The notes under the pieces: model-generated | What the model saw: the letters and a program-made list of their open reading frames with translations, nothing else | Told to the model about the DNA's origin: nothing | Databases searched by the model: none | Shown: positions 11,011-21,212 of the stretch, one piece after another | Layout: each line of letters opens with the position of its first letter | How positions within the stretch are numbered: the first letter of the stretch is position 1 | Source: Torulaspora globosa | Lineage: Eukaryota; Ascomycota; Saccharomycetes; Saccharomycetales; Saccharomycetaceae | Direction: 5' to 3' | Length of the DNA stretch: 64,000 nt | Assembly: GCF_014133895.1 (NCBI RefSeq) | Contig: NC_050732.1 | Coordinates: 558,001-622,000 of the forward strand | Made by a program: the position numbers and the translations under genes

Positions 11011-12153
11011 CTACAATCTTGAAGCCTTCAATTCGTCTTCGTGTCTTTCCACAAACTCGACGATGTTTTGCACACATTCCCGTGGCTTCTCGGTGTTGAC
11101 CCAATGACCAGCATCTATGTCTCTGACTTCGAAATTGGGGAAAAAATTGCCTATGTCTGCGAGATACTCGTCTGCAACGTAGTGGGATCTTATGCCTCGG
11201 ATGAACAGTGAAGGACCAGTAAATCTGTGGACCCACGGGTTAAACTCCCAGTTGGAGATGTTGCCCTTCACGATGGCGTCGTTCAGGATGCCGAGCGGGA
11301 TTCTGGACTTGAACTTCCACTGGCCTGTCTCCTCGTCCTTGACTCTCTGCAGCACGGTGAGCAAAAACTGTCTGACGACGCTCTTTTCTTCTACTTCTTT
11401 CAAAGCTTCCTCGGCTTGCTTGGCCGTCTGGATGCCAGGGTCGTTGATAATCTGTAGAAGCTTCTTCGTGTATCGTGGGAACGCATTCATCGGCGGCGTA
11501 GCCACCGGAGCGTTGTCTATACTGACCAGCATAGAGCAAAGCTCCGGTTTTCTCAACACGACGCTCATGGCAACCTTGGCACCCATGGAATGACCCACGA
11601 TAATGGGTTTCTTTGCATCCGGGCGGTTCAGGATCTTTTCTGCGATGAATCTTTCCACATCCAGCGCCATCGAAGTATAATCATGCCTGCCAATATGCGG
11701 CGATGCTCCATGGTTTCGCAGGTCGGGCAAGTACACATCTCGTTCCAGCAACTCGTTCAACTCGCGGCCAATCGACCGGTTGTTCATCCGATTGCCAAAG
11801 AGCCCATGTAGGATGATGATAGACGGCTTCTCCGGAATGAACTGACAAGTGTGGTCCTTCACCAGATCGTACGCCAATTCCACCGAAGGGATGGCATCTG
11901 ACAGCAGGTCCTTGTTGAGAACTTCAGTCGAGCCATATTTCCCCTGCGAGGTCGTCGTCTGGAAGGTATTGTTGTGATGATCAAACAACGGACCCGCTGG
12001 AGTCCGCTCAGCGTCTGAAGAGTACAATTTCACCTGAACAGGCCGGACATACTGACGAAGAGATAAAATCCGCGAGATCCCGACCTTTGAAACAACAAGC
12101 TTGCTGGAAAGGTACTCAATTCTTGATCTAGCCCCAGTCAACTCTCTTCTCAT
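11011..12153 (-). CDS. IMO32: Imo32-type mitochondrial alpha/beta hydrolase
   Basis: The protein is an alpha/beta-hydrolase of mitochondria; Imo32 of S. cerevisiae is a substrate of the Oct1 intermediate peptidase, and its physiological substrate is unclear. The open frame starts with TTG, so the first ATG (12151-12153) is taken, giving 380 residues against 342 in S. cerevisiae. The N-terminus is rich in Arg and Ser and fits a presequence. The oxyanion motif HGLFG at about residue 117 and the nucleophile elbow GHSMG (serine about 189) are present, and a late histidine in DAGHW completes the triad. It sits beside FKS1, as YGR031W sits beside GSC2 in S. cerevisiae. Confidence 0.9.
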   Translation of the reverse strand: MRRELTGARSRIEYLSSKLVVSKVGISRILSLRQYVRPVQVKLYSSDAERTPAGPLFDHHNNTFQTTTSQGKYGSTEVLNKDLLSDAIPSVELAYDLVKDHTCQFIPEKPSIIILHGLFGNRMNNRSIGRELNELLERDVYLPDLRNHGASPHIGRHDYTSMALDVERFIAEKILNRPDAKKPIIVGHSMGAKVAMSVVLRKPELCSMLVSIDNAPVATPPMNAFPRYTKKLLQIINDPGIQTAKQAEEALKEVEEKSVVRQFLLTVLQRVKDEETGQWKFKSRIPLGILNDAIVKGNISNWEFNPWVHRFTGPSLFIRGIRSHYVADEYLADIGNFFPNFEVRDIDAGHWVNTEKPRECVQNIVEFVERHEDELKASRL

Positions 12154-12605
12154 CAGAATAGTCAACTGTATTCTGTACAATAAACTTGAAGAAACAAAAC
12201 AAGAGAATTCAACCTCGGTAGTCTAGCAAAGAAAGCGATTCCCAACGGCAATAAACTGCTTCACTCATTTATATATACTATATATCCGTAGATAAACGGG
12301 CTTATCGTCGTGCTCATCGGCCTTGATCTGGTTGCTCACAAATGAACTTACCCCCACTACTCCCTCAGTGTTCTCGAAACGACGTCAACTCGTACGCCCG
12401 CGCCCAGCCCGCATCGCCTTGCAATCTTGGGGAGGGGCAGAACACACGTAAATGAGATAAAGCCGTTTTGACAGCACGTCAGAGTGTGTCGCGCTGGCGT
12501 GGTGTCCACGGAAGATATTACAGTAATGAGGACATTTTCGATGTAAGGTTCTTTGATAGCGATCTATATGTATACATGTGTCGGAGTTAAGAGAAGTTTT
12601 GCAGA
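12154..12605. other. Intergenic region: IMO32 promoter and SPO77 3' flank
   Basis: Both flanking genes are on the minus strand, so this 452-bp stretch is the IMO32 promoter followed by the SPO77 terminator. A TATA-rich run (TATATATACTATATAT) lies near 12269-12284, about 120 bp upstream of the IMO32 start. A 104-codon open frame reaching into SPO77 has no coding character. No RNA gene or repeat is seen. Confidence 0.5.
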
Positions 12606-14315
12606 CTACATGAATATTACCTTTATTGCATCTCTTTTTCTCTTGCCTCTTTTTTCTCTCTTGTATAGCTTTTGAGTAATTCTTTGCACTTGGGCACATT
12701 GGTCGGGTGTAAACTCAGTCGTCTCGTCCGGAAAATGATACTCGTATTTTCTGCCATTGATGGCGTTGTAGTATCTGACAGAGGTGATTAATGCACGAGT
12801 TGTATGCGTGTGGAAGGCTTGTTGAAACCTTTTTTTGATGCGGCGATAGCCTTCTGACATTTTATTCTTCTTGCTCATCGCCCATCTTCTAAGCGCTTCG
12901 CGTTTCCCGTAGGCGTGCTTGGGGACTTCGGAGGTTGGAGGTAACTGGATGCTTCGGATGCTCACGGTATCGAAGTCGAATTGAGGGTCTTGCGAATAAT
13001 TTTGAGACGAGCTGGAATGGTGACACTCGTCAAAGACTGTGAGCCAACCAAACAGATCGCTTCTGGCGCGGGTAGAGTTTCTTGGCTCAATAAATTGTAT
13101 AATTTCGTTAACAAACATTTTGCCGACTTCCCACTTGTCAAACATCAGGTCGGCCTCATCTTCCTCTTCGTCAGTCCTGAGCTTGTGTTCTAGTTCTTTT
13201 TGGGCGTTGTAACTTTCTAGGATCTGTCCCGCCCAATGCTGGAAAATAGACCTTGTGGACTCGTCGGCGGCTTCTTTGAACAGAATCCATCTCTTGACGA
13301 CTCGATCGAGGCCAATCATTATCTCAGCAGCGCGAGAATCAACAGTGCATTCCAGCAGTAGCTCTAGAAGAATTATTAATGTCTTGTTAGTCAACCCATT
13401 GGAGGCATTCAGCTCGATGAGAATATTAATCACTTTTTCAAGACCTTTACTCACCTCTATCGCCAGGGTTATGAAGGCAATTTTGAATAGCTCGCTGCAG
13501 CCGATGAAGTATACATCGTTCGCAGCAATCCGGTTCTCGGAGTTGGATTCGATCTGAAAGTTAAGCGATTTGATGAGAACCACGGGGAAATAGTTTAGTA
13601 AAGACCATTTGCGAATGATCCTTCTCACACCAGGCTCAAATGCATCTTTTGCTTCCACTTTGCTGTACCTGCCGTCGAATTTTTGCAGTATTTGCTGTCC
13701 TGACTTCATATTCTCGATAGCTTCGGATAAATGAGGGATCCAGATCTTTGGAAAGAGCTTGTCGCATGTGTGTAAAAAATTTCCAACACTCTGCTCTGCT
13801 GACCCGAGGTGGTCATATCTGTCCAATGCTTGGTTTAATCGGACCATCTGGGGAACGATGGCCAACGTTAATCTTGTTAGAAAATTGGCGCTTGGATGAG
13901 CTCCCGGGAAATATTCTACCAATAGGAGAGCCATTTGGGCGTTAAGCTCTGCCAAATCGAAGGAAGAATTGCCTCCTAGTACGTTTGGCGTGAAGAGTTG
14001 CAGATCGGAATCAATATCGGCTCTTTCTGACAAAATTGAGAAATCTAGAACGCTGTCACTCTCGGTACTGAGCAGATGAGCGACGACGTTATTTTCCTCA
14101 GATACAACTGCGGCATCCCAATCTCTCCCGCTGTGTTCGTGGTAGCATCTTCGCGAGATATCGTATACTTTATTGATCTTTTGCTTCAAGAAGAGCTTCT
14201 GCCGTTTTTGTTCCTCTACCGTGAATGTGTCCTGCAAAATGGAGATCCTCGAAAAATGGTTATAAGTGAACGATCCAGTGGCGGCACTATTAATGTCTTT
14301 CAGACTTAAGGTCAT
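12606..14315 (-). CDS. SPO77: Probable Spo77, sporulation-specific spore-wall factor
   Basis: The call rests mainly on position. The gene lies between FKS1 and RPP0, where YLR341W/SPO77 lies in S. cerevisiae, and only the small YGR-block genes are interleaved. Spo77 works with the Sps1 kinase in spore-wall formation and prospore-membrane closure. The product is 569 residues (S. cerevisiae 477), mainly helical, without catalytic motifs, signal peptide or membrane segments. The C-terminus is very basic. The reading frame extends 9 codons upstream through a GTG, so the ATG at 14313-14315 is used. A CACAAAG core, close to a middle-sporulation element, lies near 14353-14359 upstream of it. I cannot confirm the family from motifs. 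Confidence 0.65.
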   Translation of the reverse strand: MTLSLKDINSAATGSFTYNHFSRISILQDTFTVEEQKRQKLFLKQKINKVYDISRRCYHEHSGRDWDAAVVSEENNVVAHLLSTESDSVLDFSILSERADIDSDLQLFTPNVLGGNSSFDLAELNAQMALLLVEYFPGAHPSANFLTRLTLAIVPQMVRLNQALDRYDHLGSAEQSVGNFLHTCDKLFPKIWIPHLSEAIENMKSGQQILQKFDGRYSKVEAKDAFEPGVRRIIRKWSLLNYFPVVLIKSLNFQIESNSENRIAANDVYFIGCSELFKIAFITLAIEVSKGLEKVINILIELNASNGLTNKTLIILLELLLECTVDSRAAEIMIGLDRVVKRWILFKEAADESTRSIFQHWAGQILESYNAQKELEHKLRTDEEEDEADLMFDKWEVGKMFVNEIIQFIEPRNSTRARSDLFGWLTVFDECHHSSSSQNYSQDPQFDFDTVSIRSIQLPPTSEVPKHAYGKREALRRWAMSKKNKMSEGYRRIKKRFQQAFHTHTTRALITSVRYYNAINGRKYEYHFPDETTEFTPDQCAQVQRITQKLYKREKRGKRKRDAIKVIFM

Positions 14316-14496
14316 AACTGATCGTTTATCTAGACATTTCACTCATCAGCGTCTTTGTGCTACAATTATTTAGGTTGAGCTGCCTTGCCAACTTTTGAAT
14401 TACTGACGCGGCGCGTAGTAATACTGAAATCGAAGTTCATTCATCTGAAAGAAATACAAAACCTATACATACCTGATAGTAAAAGGATTATGCTTC

Positions 14497-15435
14497 TTAG
14501 TCAAACAAACCGAAACCCATGTCTTCATCCTCTTCCTCTGATTCTTCTTCAGCAGCAGCTTCTTCCTTAGCTTCACCAGCACCAGAAGCAGCAGCGGCAG
14601 CTGGGGCAGCGGAAGCGTACTTCTCAGGGTTCTCAATTCTGTCGACCAATTCCTCAATCTCAGGGTAGACGTATTTGGAAGCAATGGCGACGGCCAACAA
14701 GTTCTTGTAGTTGTTGATCAAAGTGTGACCAACGGATGGCAAGGTTGGGTAACCGATAGCCAAAGAGATGGAAGCGATGGTGCTGACAGCAGAGACAAAG
14801 TGGGAGACCAATTCATCGTCGGTGATATCCAAGATGGAAGATGGGAAGACTTGGCCGTTGTCGTAGACTTGGACGATGGTCAAACCGTAGGTGAACGGAG
14901 AGATGTTCAACAAGTTCAACAAGGAAGCCTCAGATGGACCGACCTTGTTACCAGCTTCAACGACCTTGACGTCAGAGACAATTTCAATGGTACCTCTGGC
15001 AATCTTGGTTGGGACACCCAAAGCTTGGAAGAAAGAGGTCTTACCTGGTTCCATACCGGTGTTCACGGCAGTGACCCAGATGTCCTCTGGAGCCACAGCA
15101 CCGGCTCTGGCTGGAGCAGCGACCTTGTTGGCAACGATAACCTCCTTGATGTCCTTCAAGGATTCGTTGGTGAAGACGAAACCAACGTTACCCTTAACGA
15201 AAGGCAACAATTTTTCGTAGTCTGGTAGTTCAGCAATGAAATCTCTGATGGCTCTTCTAACCATAGTGTTCTTACCCATCAAGACAACACCTTTGCCTCT
15301 CAAAGCCTTTCTGACCTCGTGCATTTGCTGCGAAGAGACATTGTCGACACCAACAACGAAGATGGACTTGTACTCTTCCAAGTACTCTCTTAGCTTAGCG
15401 AAGTATTCAGCTTTCTTCTCACGAATTCCTCCCAT
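14497..15435 (-). CDS. RPP0: Ribosomal stalk protein P0 (uL10)
   Basis: P0 anchors the P1/P2 heterodimers of the 60S stalk to 25S rRNA and recruits translational GTPases. The 312-residue product (same as S. cerevisiae) begins MGGIREKK, has the uL10 rRNA-binding domain at about 1-110 and the P1/P2-binding helices at about 200-260. It ends in an Ala-rich hinge and the acidic tail with the signature MGFGLFD at the C-terminus, which contacts elongation factors. Codon use is strongly biased, as expected of a highly expressed gene. It is transcribed divergently from POP6. Confidence 0.98.
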   Translation of the reverse strand: MGGIREKKAEYFAKLREYLEEYKSIFVVGVDNVSSQQMHEVRKALRGKGVVLMGKNTMVRRAIRDFIAELPDYEKLLPFVKGNVGFVFTNESLKDIKEVIVANKVAAPARAGAVAPEDIWVTAVNTGMEPGKTSFFQALGVPTKIARGTIEIVSDVKVVEAGNKVGPSEASLLNLLNISPFTYGLTIVQVYDNGQVFPSSILDITDDELVSHFVSAVSTIASISLAIGYPTLPSVGHTLINNYKNLLAVAIASKYVYPEIEELVDRIENPEKYASAAPAAAAASGAGEAKEEAAAEEESEEEDEDMGFGLFD

Positions 15436-15839
15436 TTCAAACTTTTATCAACGATATGTATGTCTGCAGGATGTTTAAAGGTATTCCGCTTTCTTCTGAA
15501 AACCCCAACAAGAAGCCAAATCTCGCTGAACCGTTTGAAGTCAATTCTGATTGCAAGTTAACTTCAACCTTCCATAGATCCTGCTCCTACCCGTTGCTCG
15601 CCAGTCAGGCCCATATTTTTCAGATCGGAAAGATGCGTCCCACACGTGATCAAATGTCAGAAAAATCATGAAAAAAAAATAAATTGAAAAATGTGGGTGC
15701 ACGGATTGAAATTCGCAAACAGTCACAAAATGCCTAAAGGGCATCTAAAGATCTAAGGCTAATGCATCGATCAGTAGGAAGAATTGGACGTAATGCTTTA
15801 ATCGAAGGGTTTATTGAGGAGTAACAAGTCTGATCTAAC
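15436..15839. promoter_or_regulatory. Divergent promoter RPP0 / POP6
   Basis: The 404-bp gap separates the RPP0 and POP6 starts. It contains a CACGTG E-box at 15643-15648 (Cbf1-type) and an A-rich tract with GTGGGTGCA near 15693-15701. That sequence resembles a Rap1 core but does not match the full consensus spacing. I see no uORF or RNA gene that I can support. Confidence 0.4.
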
Positions 15840-16316
15840 ATGGCAGGATTACCGCGGGTTCAATATGATGGTAAAGATGCTCGCATCGATCCTGCTGACC
15901 AGGAAAGCACTATGAAATACATATATGACCATATCATCTCTAGCTGTATTCAGGGCCCAGAAGTCATTGGCGATGGCATCATCTCATATCGCAAAGTTAC
16001 AAAGAACGATAATATCAAGCAGACGATAGATAAACTGGAGAATACCGATTGCCAGTATATTTGCCTCTACTCCTACGGGCAGCACATTCAAAAGATGCTA
16101 AGTGTAGTGGAAATCTTTAAAAGAATTCTGTTAGGGAAGACTAGCTCTGTGAAACAATGGAATAGGCTCACCTGTTTCATTCTTACCAAGGAAGGACGCA
16201 ACGAGCTGCTTGAGAAACAAACTAGGATACCGATACTTATAACGGTGGTCGAGATACCCTCAACTTCGATCCGCCCATCCTTCGAATTATCTCTGAAAGG
16301 TTTTACGCAACAATGA
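15840..16316 (+). CDS. POP6: Pop6 subunit of RNase P and RNase MRP
   Basis: Pop6 is an Alba-fold protein that pairs with Pop7 and binds the P3 domain of the RNA subunits of nuclear RNase P and RNase MRP, and also telomerase RNA. The product is 158 residues, the same length as in S. cerevisiae. It begins MAGLPRVQYDG and has the compact alpha/beta arrangement of the family with no targeting signal. It lies in the VII/XII block between RPP0 and the snR46-like gene, matching the S. cerevisiae neighbourhood YGR030C-SNR46-ERV1 once the interleaved XII genes are removed. Confidence 0.92.
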   Translation: MAGLPRVQYDGKDARIDPADQESTMKYIYDHIISSCIQGPEVIGDGIISYRKVTKNDNIKQTIDKLENTDCQYICLYSYGQHIQKMLSVVEIFKRILLGKTSSVKQWNRLTCFILTKEGRNELLEKQTRIPILITVVEIPSTSIRPSFELSLKGFTQQ

Positions 16317-16361
16317 CGCTCGCCGAGAAGCGAGCCACAGGTACAAACAAGACGTGAGAAA

Positions 16362-16572
16362 TAATGTGTCACTGGATAATAAAAAGTATGAAAGTGATTG
16401 CATACTTCGCGGTTTCTCAACGATGCAGAACATCGCAATCCAGCGATTTATCGCTTATTTATTTCCTTAACGATAACGCATCATTCTGGGCTTCGCTTTG
16501 AATCCATAGACCACAAGGCAATTTGCCAAAATCTACGGATCTTCGAAGAAGCCATAAGACAGAACCATCGAA
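16362..16572 (-). ncRNA. SNR46: H/ACA box snoRNA, snR46 counterpart (25S pseudouridine guide)
   Basis: On the minus strand a 5' hairpin has an upper stem ATCCGTAGA/TCTATGGAT and a lower stem GGCTTC/GAAGCC. They enclose a 7+7-nt internal loop with left strand TTCGAAG and right strand TCAAAGC. A hinge with AAATAA (box H, ANANNA) follows. A 3' hairpin is closed by TCGCTGGAT/ATCCAGTGA, then CACATTA, which puts ACA three bases from the proposed 3' end at 16362. The loop strands can pair with UUUGA-UU-CUUCGA, the conserved 25S segment around Psi2865 that snR46 modifies in yeast (rRNA sequence recalled). Orientation relative to ERV1 and POP6 also matches S. cerevisiae. The 5' end is approximate. Confidence 0.82.
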
Positions 16573-16831
16573 CATAGACTTGGCCAGCTGTCTAGCTAAT
16601 CAGGACTAAAGCTCAATGCTTCTCGACTGCCGGTTGGATCGAATCTCTCTGCAGCAGCCAACTCGGAGGAATAAAAGACATATTACGATAAAATATTCAG
16701 CTTATATAGGCTTGAATCTTGTCGTTTTATACGTGTGTTATAGGGGATTGACAAGTCGTCTTAGGGCTTATATCAAACTAGAGCTCACTACGTCAAATAC
16801 GGAATATAGAGCACATCCAGCATTTATTGAG

Positions 16832-19186
16832 ATGGCAGGTCCCCCAGCACCTCCACCTCCACCTCCCCCGGCACCTTCGGGCTTTGGCTCGAGCGGAGCA
16901 ACCGCTCCGAGGCCAGCAGCATCTGTTATGCAAGGTCGCGATGCACTACTGGGAGATATTCGGAAGGGAACGAGACTTAAGAAAGCAGAAACTAATGATA
17001 GAAGTGCGCCTTTAGTAGGTGGCGGCGGTGTAGTCGGGTCTGGGTCCAAGTCCAGCTCTGCAAATGGGCCTAGTTTACCTTCAGCTGTGGGATCGGCGCC
17101 TCCTGCTCCTGGGCTGGGTGCTCCTCAGTTAGGAGATATCCTAGCTGGAGGGATCCCAACATTGAGAAAGGTCTCCAGGGGACAAGAATCGCAGACAGTG
17201 AACTCTTCTAGTGCTCCACCAGTTCCAGGGATGCCACCTGCCATTCCAACAGGTAAAGTGCCGCCACTGCCTTCTAATCGTATGCCAAGCATGCCGACAG
17301 CACCTTCTTCAGTAGCTCCCCCAGTTCCGTCTGCCAATGTTCCAAACATCCCTGTAACTCCGGCTCCGTCTGTACCCAGTGCCAGGCCCAAAAGAAGATC
17401 CCATCAAAAGCAAAGCTCTATCTCAAGCTTATCGTCGACAGTACAGGTATCGTCACCTCCTATTCCCGCCACAGGTGCGCCACCACCTCCAAAACTTCCT
17501 TCTTCGGCCCCTCCAGTACCAGGCGTACCCTCTTCGCAGCCTCCACCGGCTCCTCCAGCTTTCCTGGCAGCGCCAGCGGCGCCAGTCGAGGCGAGTAATT
17601 TAAAAGGCTTTGAAACTGGTAATTTGGCCGCTCCCCCTCCGGGTCCACCCGCAGGACTTCCTTTCTTGGCTGAGATCAATGCGCGAAGGTCGGATCTGGG
17701 CTCTGTCGACGGGACAACGGCGTCTGCTGGCCCTTCAATACCATCCGCTGCTCCTGTGCCGCCAAAACCTACAGCGCTTGCACCTCAAGCACCGCCTCTA
17801 CCAAGCCAGGCACCACCCCTACCAAGTCAAGCGCCACCCCTACCAAGTCAAGCACCACCTCTGCCATCGCAGGCGCCTCCATTGCCCTCTCAGTCGCAAC
17901 CAAAGCGAGCAACAGCAGCGGCTCCACCTGCACCACCATTGCCTTCTCAGTCGCCACTAAAGGCAAAATCTGCGCCGGCTCCGCCAGCGCCGCCAATGTC
18001 CTCTCAATCGACCCCAGAGATGAGAACAACAGCGCCGCCGCCAGCGCCACCTGCCCCCCCAGCACCACCGGCATCCCAAATTTTTAGCACCAGTACGACT
18101 CCCTCCTCCACAGCAGCACGGGATAGCAAACAGGCAGCTCCTACACTGGGCGGCCCACTGCCTTTCCTTAGCGAAATACAAAAGAAGCGAGACGACCGCT
18201 ATGTGGTGGGTGATGGTACTGGTTATTCAACTAAGCAAGAGCAGCCGGATGCCATGGCTTCTGCTCCGGCACCTTCGATGCATAGAGTTGATGACGGACG
18301 CGGCAAGTCAGGAGGTCCGATGTCTTTGATGGGTGAGATTGAGTCGAAATTGAAGCCTCGCAAAGCCAGTCAAAGTGTCTCTGACTCTCGAGTGACATCA
18401 GTTCCCAGTCCTGCTCCCCCTTTACCAACAGCTGCTCCCCCTCTACCAACAGCTGCTCCCCCTCTACCAACCGCTGCTCCTCCTTTACCCGCCGCCATCC
18501 CTCCACAGCGGTTATCGTCTGATATCGATCACTCGCGCTCGAATATCGCTCAAGAAGGCTCATTTCTTGATGAGATACAATCATCGTTCAAGCAACATCA
18601 TATCCAGCCTTCACCGGGAGCAACAAATGCTGGCCACCCTGAGAGCGAATTTTCCATTCCATCGTCGCCGCCAATGTCACCGCCAATTTCAGCCCCACCG
18701 CTGCCATCCGCTGTTCCAAAGGCCCCGCCACCGCCTTCGAATGATTTCACTCCCCCACAACTTGTAACAGGCCCTCCCAACATTGCACCTCCCCCTCGAT
18801 CAGTACCGGCTACTAGACAACAGGAAAGTGAGTCTATTTCTGGGGCCTCTCCAGCTATAACGAAGGCACCACTTCGGCCTCCAAGCAAGGAGCAAACTGG
18901 TAACATTAAACAGCGGCTGTTTTCATCAGGCGAATCCTCTGCTAGAGGAACTATAAATGAGCGCACAAATGTTCCCAATATTGAGGTCAGCCAGCTCACG
19001 ATCAATGGATCTGATAGCACCTCTGGCGTCAAACTAAACAGCGGTAAAGTAGTCATCGATGATTCGAGGTTCAAATGGGCTAATGCTTCACAAATACCCA
19101 GACCTAGGCCATATCAAAACAGAACCAAGCTGTACCCTAGTGGAAAGGGCAGTAGTGTTCCACTAGATCTTTCCTTATTTACATAA
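16832..19186 (+). CDS. VRP1: Verprolin (WIP homologue)
   Basis: Verprolin binds actin and Las17 (WASP) and drives Arp2/3-dependent actin assembly at cortical patches in endocytosis. The open frame extends further upstream, but the ATG at 16832 opens the family start MAGPPAPPPPPPP. This gives 784 residues against 817 in S. cerevisiae, so the upstream 72 codons are left out. A WH2 actin-binding motif lies at 35-53 (GRDALLGDIRKGTRLKK). The body is Pro-rich with many SH3 and profilin ligands, including two tandem heptad-repeat tracts at 320-354 and 528-555. The C-terminal Las17-binding region ends with FKWANASQIPRPRPY. No membrane segment is present. Confidence 0.93.
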   Translation: MAGPPAPPPPPPPAPSGFGSSGATAPRPAASVMQGRDALLGDIRKGTRLKKAETNDRSAPLVGGGGVVGSGSKSSSANGPSLPSAVGSAPPAPGLGAPQLGDILAGGIPTLRKVSRGQESQTVNSSSAPPVPGMPPAIPTGKVPPLPSNRMPSMPTAPSSVAPPVPSANVPNIPVTPAPSVPSARPKRRSHQKQSSISSLSSTVQVSSPPIPATGAPPPPKLPSSAPPVPGVPSSQPPPAPPAFLAAPAAPVEASNLKGFETGNLAAPPPGPPAGLPFLAEINARRSDLGSVDGTTASAGPSIPSAAPVPPKPTALAPQAPPLPSQAPPLPSQAPPLPSQAPPLPSQAPPLPSQSQPKRATAAAPPAPPLPSQSPLKAKSAPAPPAPPMSSQSTPEMRTTAPPPAPPAPPAPPASQIFSTSTTPSSTAARDSKQAAPTLGGPLPFLSEIQKKRDDRYVVGDGTGYSTKQEQPDAMASAPAPSMHRVDDGRGKSGGPMSLMGEIESKLKPRKASQSVSDSRVTSVPSPAPPLPTAAPPLPTAAPPLPTAAPPLPAAIPPQRLSSDIDHSRSNIAQEGSFLDEIQSSFKQHHIQPSPGATNAGHPESEFSIPSSPPMSPPISAPPLPSAVPKAPPPPSNDFTPPQLVTGPPNIAPPPRSVPATRQQESESISGASPAITKAPLRPPSKEQTGNIKQRLFSSGESSARGTINERTNVPNIEVSQLTINGSDSTSGVKLNSGKVVIDDSRFKWANASQIPRPRPYQNRTKLYPSGKGSSVPLDLSLFT
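17789..17893 (+). repeat. Tandem 21-bp repeat in VRP1 (five units APPLPSQ)
   Basis: Five in-frame copies of a 21-bp unit encode APPLPSQ. The DNA copies differ at third positions, so the array is not brand new but is still regular enough to slip. Each unit offers a polyproline ligand. Confidence 0.85.
18413..18496 (+). repeat. Tandem 21-bp repeat in VRP1 (four units APPLPTA or near)
   Basis: Four in-frame 21-bp copies encode APPLPTA, the last reading APPLPAA. The first three are almost identical at the DNA level, which suggests more recent expansion than the 17.8-kb array. Confidence 0.82.
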
Positions 19187-19261
19187 GTCATCTTATTGGA
19201 TTCTATCAATGCCAAAATTTAGATTTTTATATACAGATTGCAAGAGTTCAGTCGTTAAATG

Positions 19262-19870
19262 CTAGTTTTCATCCCAACCATCTTTCCATCTCTTGGCCCA
19301 GAAATTACAATCAAATTTCTCCTTCCCAAGCTTTTCATTAACCGCATTGTGAGCTTCACACATCCATCTCCCAAGATCTTCCCTTGAATCTACCTTTGGA
19401 GCATTCTGTTCGATAAACTTCTCAAAATCTCTTGCGCACCATGAGCATGGATATATATGGGAGAAGATCGTCAGAAATTGCTTCATCTCGGCTTTTTTCT
19501 GCTCACTGGGTTTCGAAGGATATGTTGCTGTGATGCTATGCAGCAGATTCCACGATGAATTGCCTAGTTCTACCACATCTGGCGGTTCAACTTTAGCGTA
19601 GCTTTTGGAACCGGGTATCAACTCCTGTGCCGGAATGGTACGAGACTCCCGTCCAGCCCTCTCAGGCAGAGCTGCCCTACTCGTAATTCTACCGGTGGCA
19701 AATTTGAAATCTAGCAGGGTATTGCAAGAACGGCATCTGTCAAATAAACGTTAGTAGTCGCTCCAAAGCTATGTCGTAGTTGATTTGAAACCTGGCACTT
19801 ACGGTTTGCCATCCTCATCATATATAATTTTTCGACCAGTATGACCTTCTGTAGGCATCTTATCGGTCAT
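19262..19870 (-). CDS. ERV1: Erv1 sulfhydryl oxidase of the mitochondrial intermembrane space (spliced)
   Basis: Erv1 is the FAD-linked thiol oxidase that re-oxidises Mia40 and passes electrons to cytochrome c. The gene is split: exon 1 is 19803-19870 (68 nt), the intron 19737-19802 (66 bp; GTAAGT, TACTAAC, CAG) and exon 2 19262-19736. The spliced protein has 180 residues (S. cerevisiae 189). It has the shuttle pair C24-C27 (CRSC), the active-site pair C120-C123 (CSWC) and the structural pair C149/C166, in the same spacing as the family. The splice junction falls in the codon before CRSC. It is convergent with VRP1. Confidence 0.95.
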
Positions 19871-20017
19871 TCTGGGAGTTACCGAATGGTCTTGAAGTGT
19901 TATATTGCTGAATAACAGATGCGCGCCCGCGTTTAGTCATCTTATATATATGGATACTTCTCACGAATTATCTGCTTATTTACACACTTTCAATTTCAGA
20001 AATCAGTGAGCAGCATA

Positions 20018-21106
20018 CTAATCCAACGACATGGATTGGAGCGGTTGCTGCGCATCCAGTTTTAGCAATCCGTTGAAGTCCGACGTTCTAAGAGGCCTCA
20101 TCTGTACAGGAAAATCTTGAGGATTTTTTTCGCTATTTTGGCTCATGTACTCTCTCTTGAGCTTGATGTACTCCTTTGCAGCATTCAGTGCTGCCTCTCT
20201 GCAGATCTCTTTCAGATCCGAGCCTGATAGACCATTAGTGTGAGCAGCAATGGTCTCTATGCTGAAAAGCCCATCGTCCGTCTTGGTATCTTTCAACAAC
20301 ACCTTTAGAATCTTAAGGCGCTCGTCTCTCCCCGGTAGGGGGATAAGAAACCTCTTTGGAAGCCTCCGCAGAAATGCCCCGTCGATATCGTTTATGCGAT
20401 TTGTGGCCCCGACGATCATCACACGGCCACTGGTTAACAGTCCATCCCACAGAGTCATGAATTCTGCCTTGAGCATAGCGGTCACTTCATGATCACTTGA
20501 AGCACGCTCTCTCAGAAAGGAGTCTATCTCATCGATGAATATCATGCAAGGCTGAATCTTCCTCGCCAGGGAAAACATAGCATCGATGATTTTGTTCGAC
20601 TCACCATACCATTTATCCATTACCGAGGACATTCTTATCGATATGAAATTGGCACCACTCTCGTTTGCTAAAGCTTTGGCAAGCATGGTTTTACCACATC
20701 CTGGCGGACCATACAGTAGCACGCCGCTCGGAGCCTGCAGTAAAGGATTGTTTTCGTACACTTCAGGCATCATCAGCGGATACACTACGCTTTCATGCAA
20801 ATCAGCAATGATAGAATCCAGCCCACCGATGTCCTTAAAGGTCACTGCCAGTTCGTCTGCGGTAACCACAGAGGAAAGCACGCTTTTTTCATAGGTACTC
20901 AACTCCACCTTAGCCAGTTCTGGATTCTTGTCAATCAGCTTCTGCCATTGTGATAATTGTCTGCTCTTGGATTCCTTTGATCTACCAGACATGGGCCCTG
21001 CTTCTACATCGTTAAGCAGCCTGTTCACCAAATAGTATAGCGATATACCTGTTCCAATAAGCACAGAAAGGTCGGCAATCGTCTTTAAATCAAATTTCCG
21101 CGACAT
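20018..21106 (-). CDS. MSP1: Msp1 AAA-ATPase of the mitochondrial outer membrane
   Basis: Msp1 (ATAD1) extracts mislocalised tail-anchored proteins and stalled precursors from the outer membrane and peroxisomes. The product is 362 residues, the same as S. cerevisiae. It has an N-terminal membrane anchor at about 13-30, a linker, and one AAA module with Walker A GPPGCGKT (133-140), Walker B IFIDE (about 189-193), and arginine fingers near 240-255 after the ATNR motif. It lies next to ERV1 as on chromosome VII of S. cerevisiae and is transcribed divergently from SGD1. Confidence 0.96.
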   Translation of the reverse strand: MSRKFDLKTIADLSVLIGTGISLYYLVNRLLNDVEAGPMSGRSKESKSRQLSQWQKLIDKNPELAKVELSTYEKSVLSSVVTADELAVTFKDIGGLDSIIADLHESVVYPLMMPEVYENNPLLQAPSGVLLYGPPGCGKTMLAKALANESGANFISIRMSSVMDKWYGESNKIIDAMFSLARKIQPCMIFIDEIDSFLRERASSDHEVTAMLKAEFMTLWDGLLTSGRVMIVGATNRINDIDGAFLRRLPKRFLIPLPGRDERLKILKVLLKDTKTDDGLFSIETIAAHTNGLSGSDLKEICREAALNAAKEYIKLKREYMSQNSEKNPQDFPVQMRPLRTSDFNGLLKLDAQQPLQSMSLD

Positions 21107-21212
21107 GATGGCCTATCCAAGCACCTCTAAGGTTTATCTTCTTCGCTCTCTTGCAGTCTTTGACAAGTAAGCTACATTATTTTAAAAAATGGCCTCTGCT
21201 TGCAAACTTGAT

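Noticed and set aside
16616..16831. A 72-residue N-terminal extension of VRP1
   Set aside because: Verprolins start at MAGPPAPPPPPPP; the extension has no family similarity.
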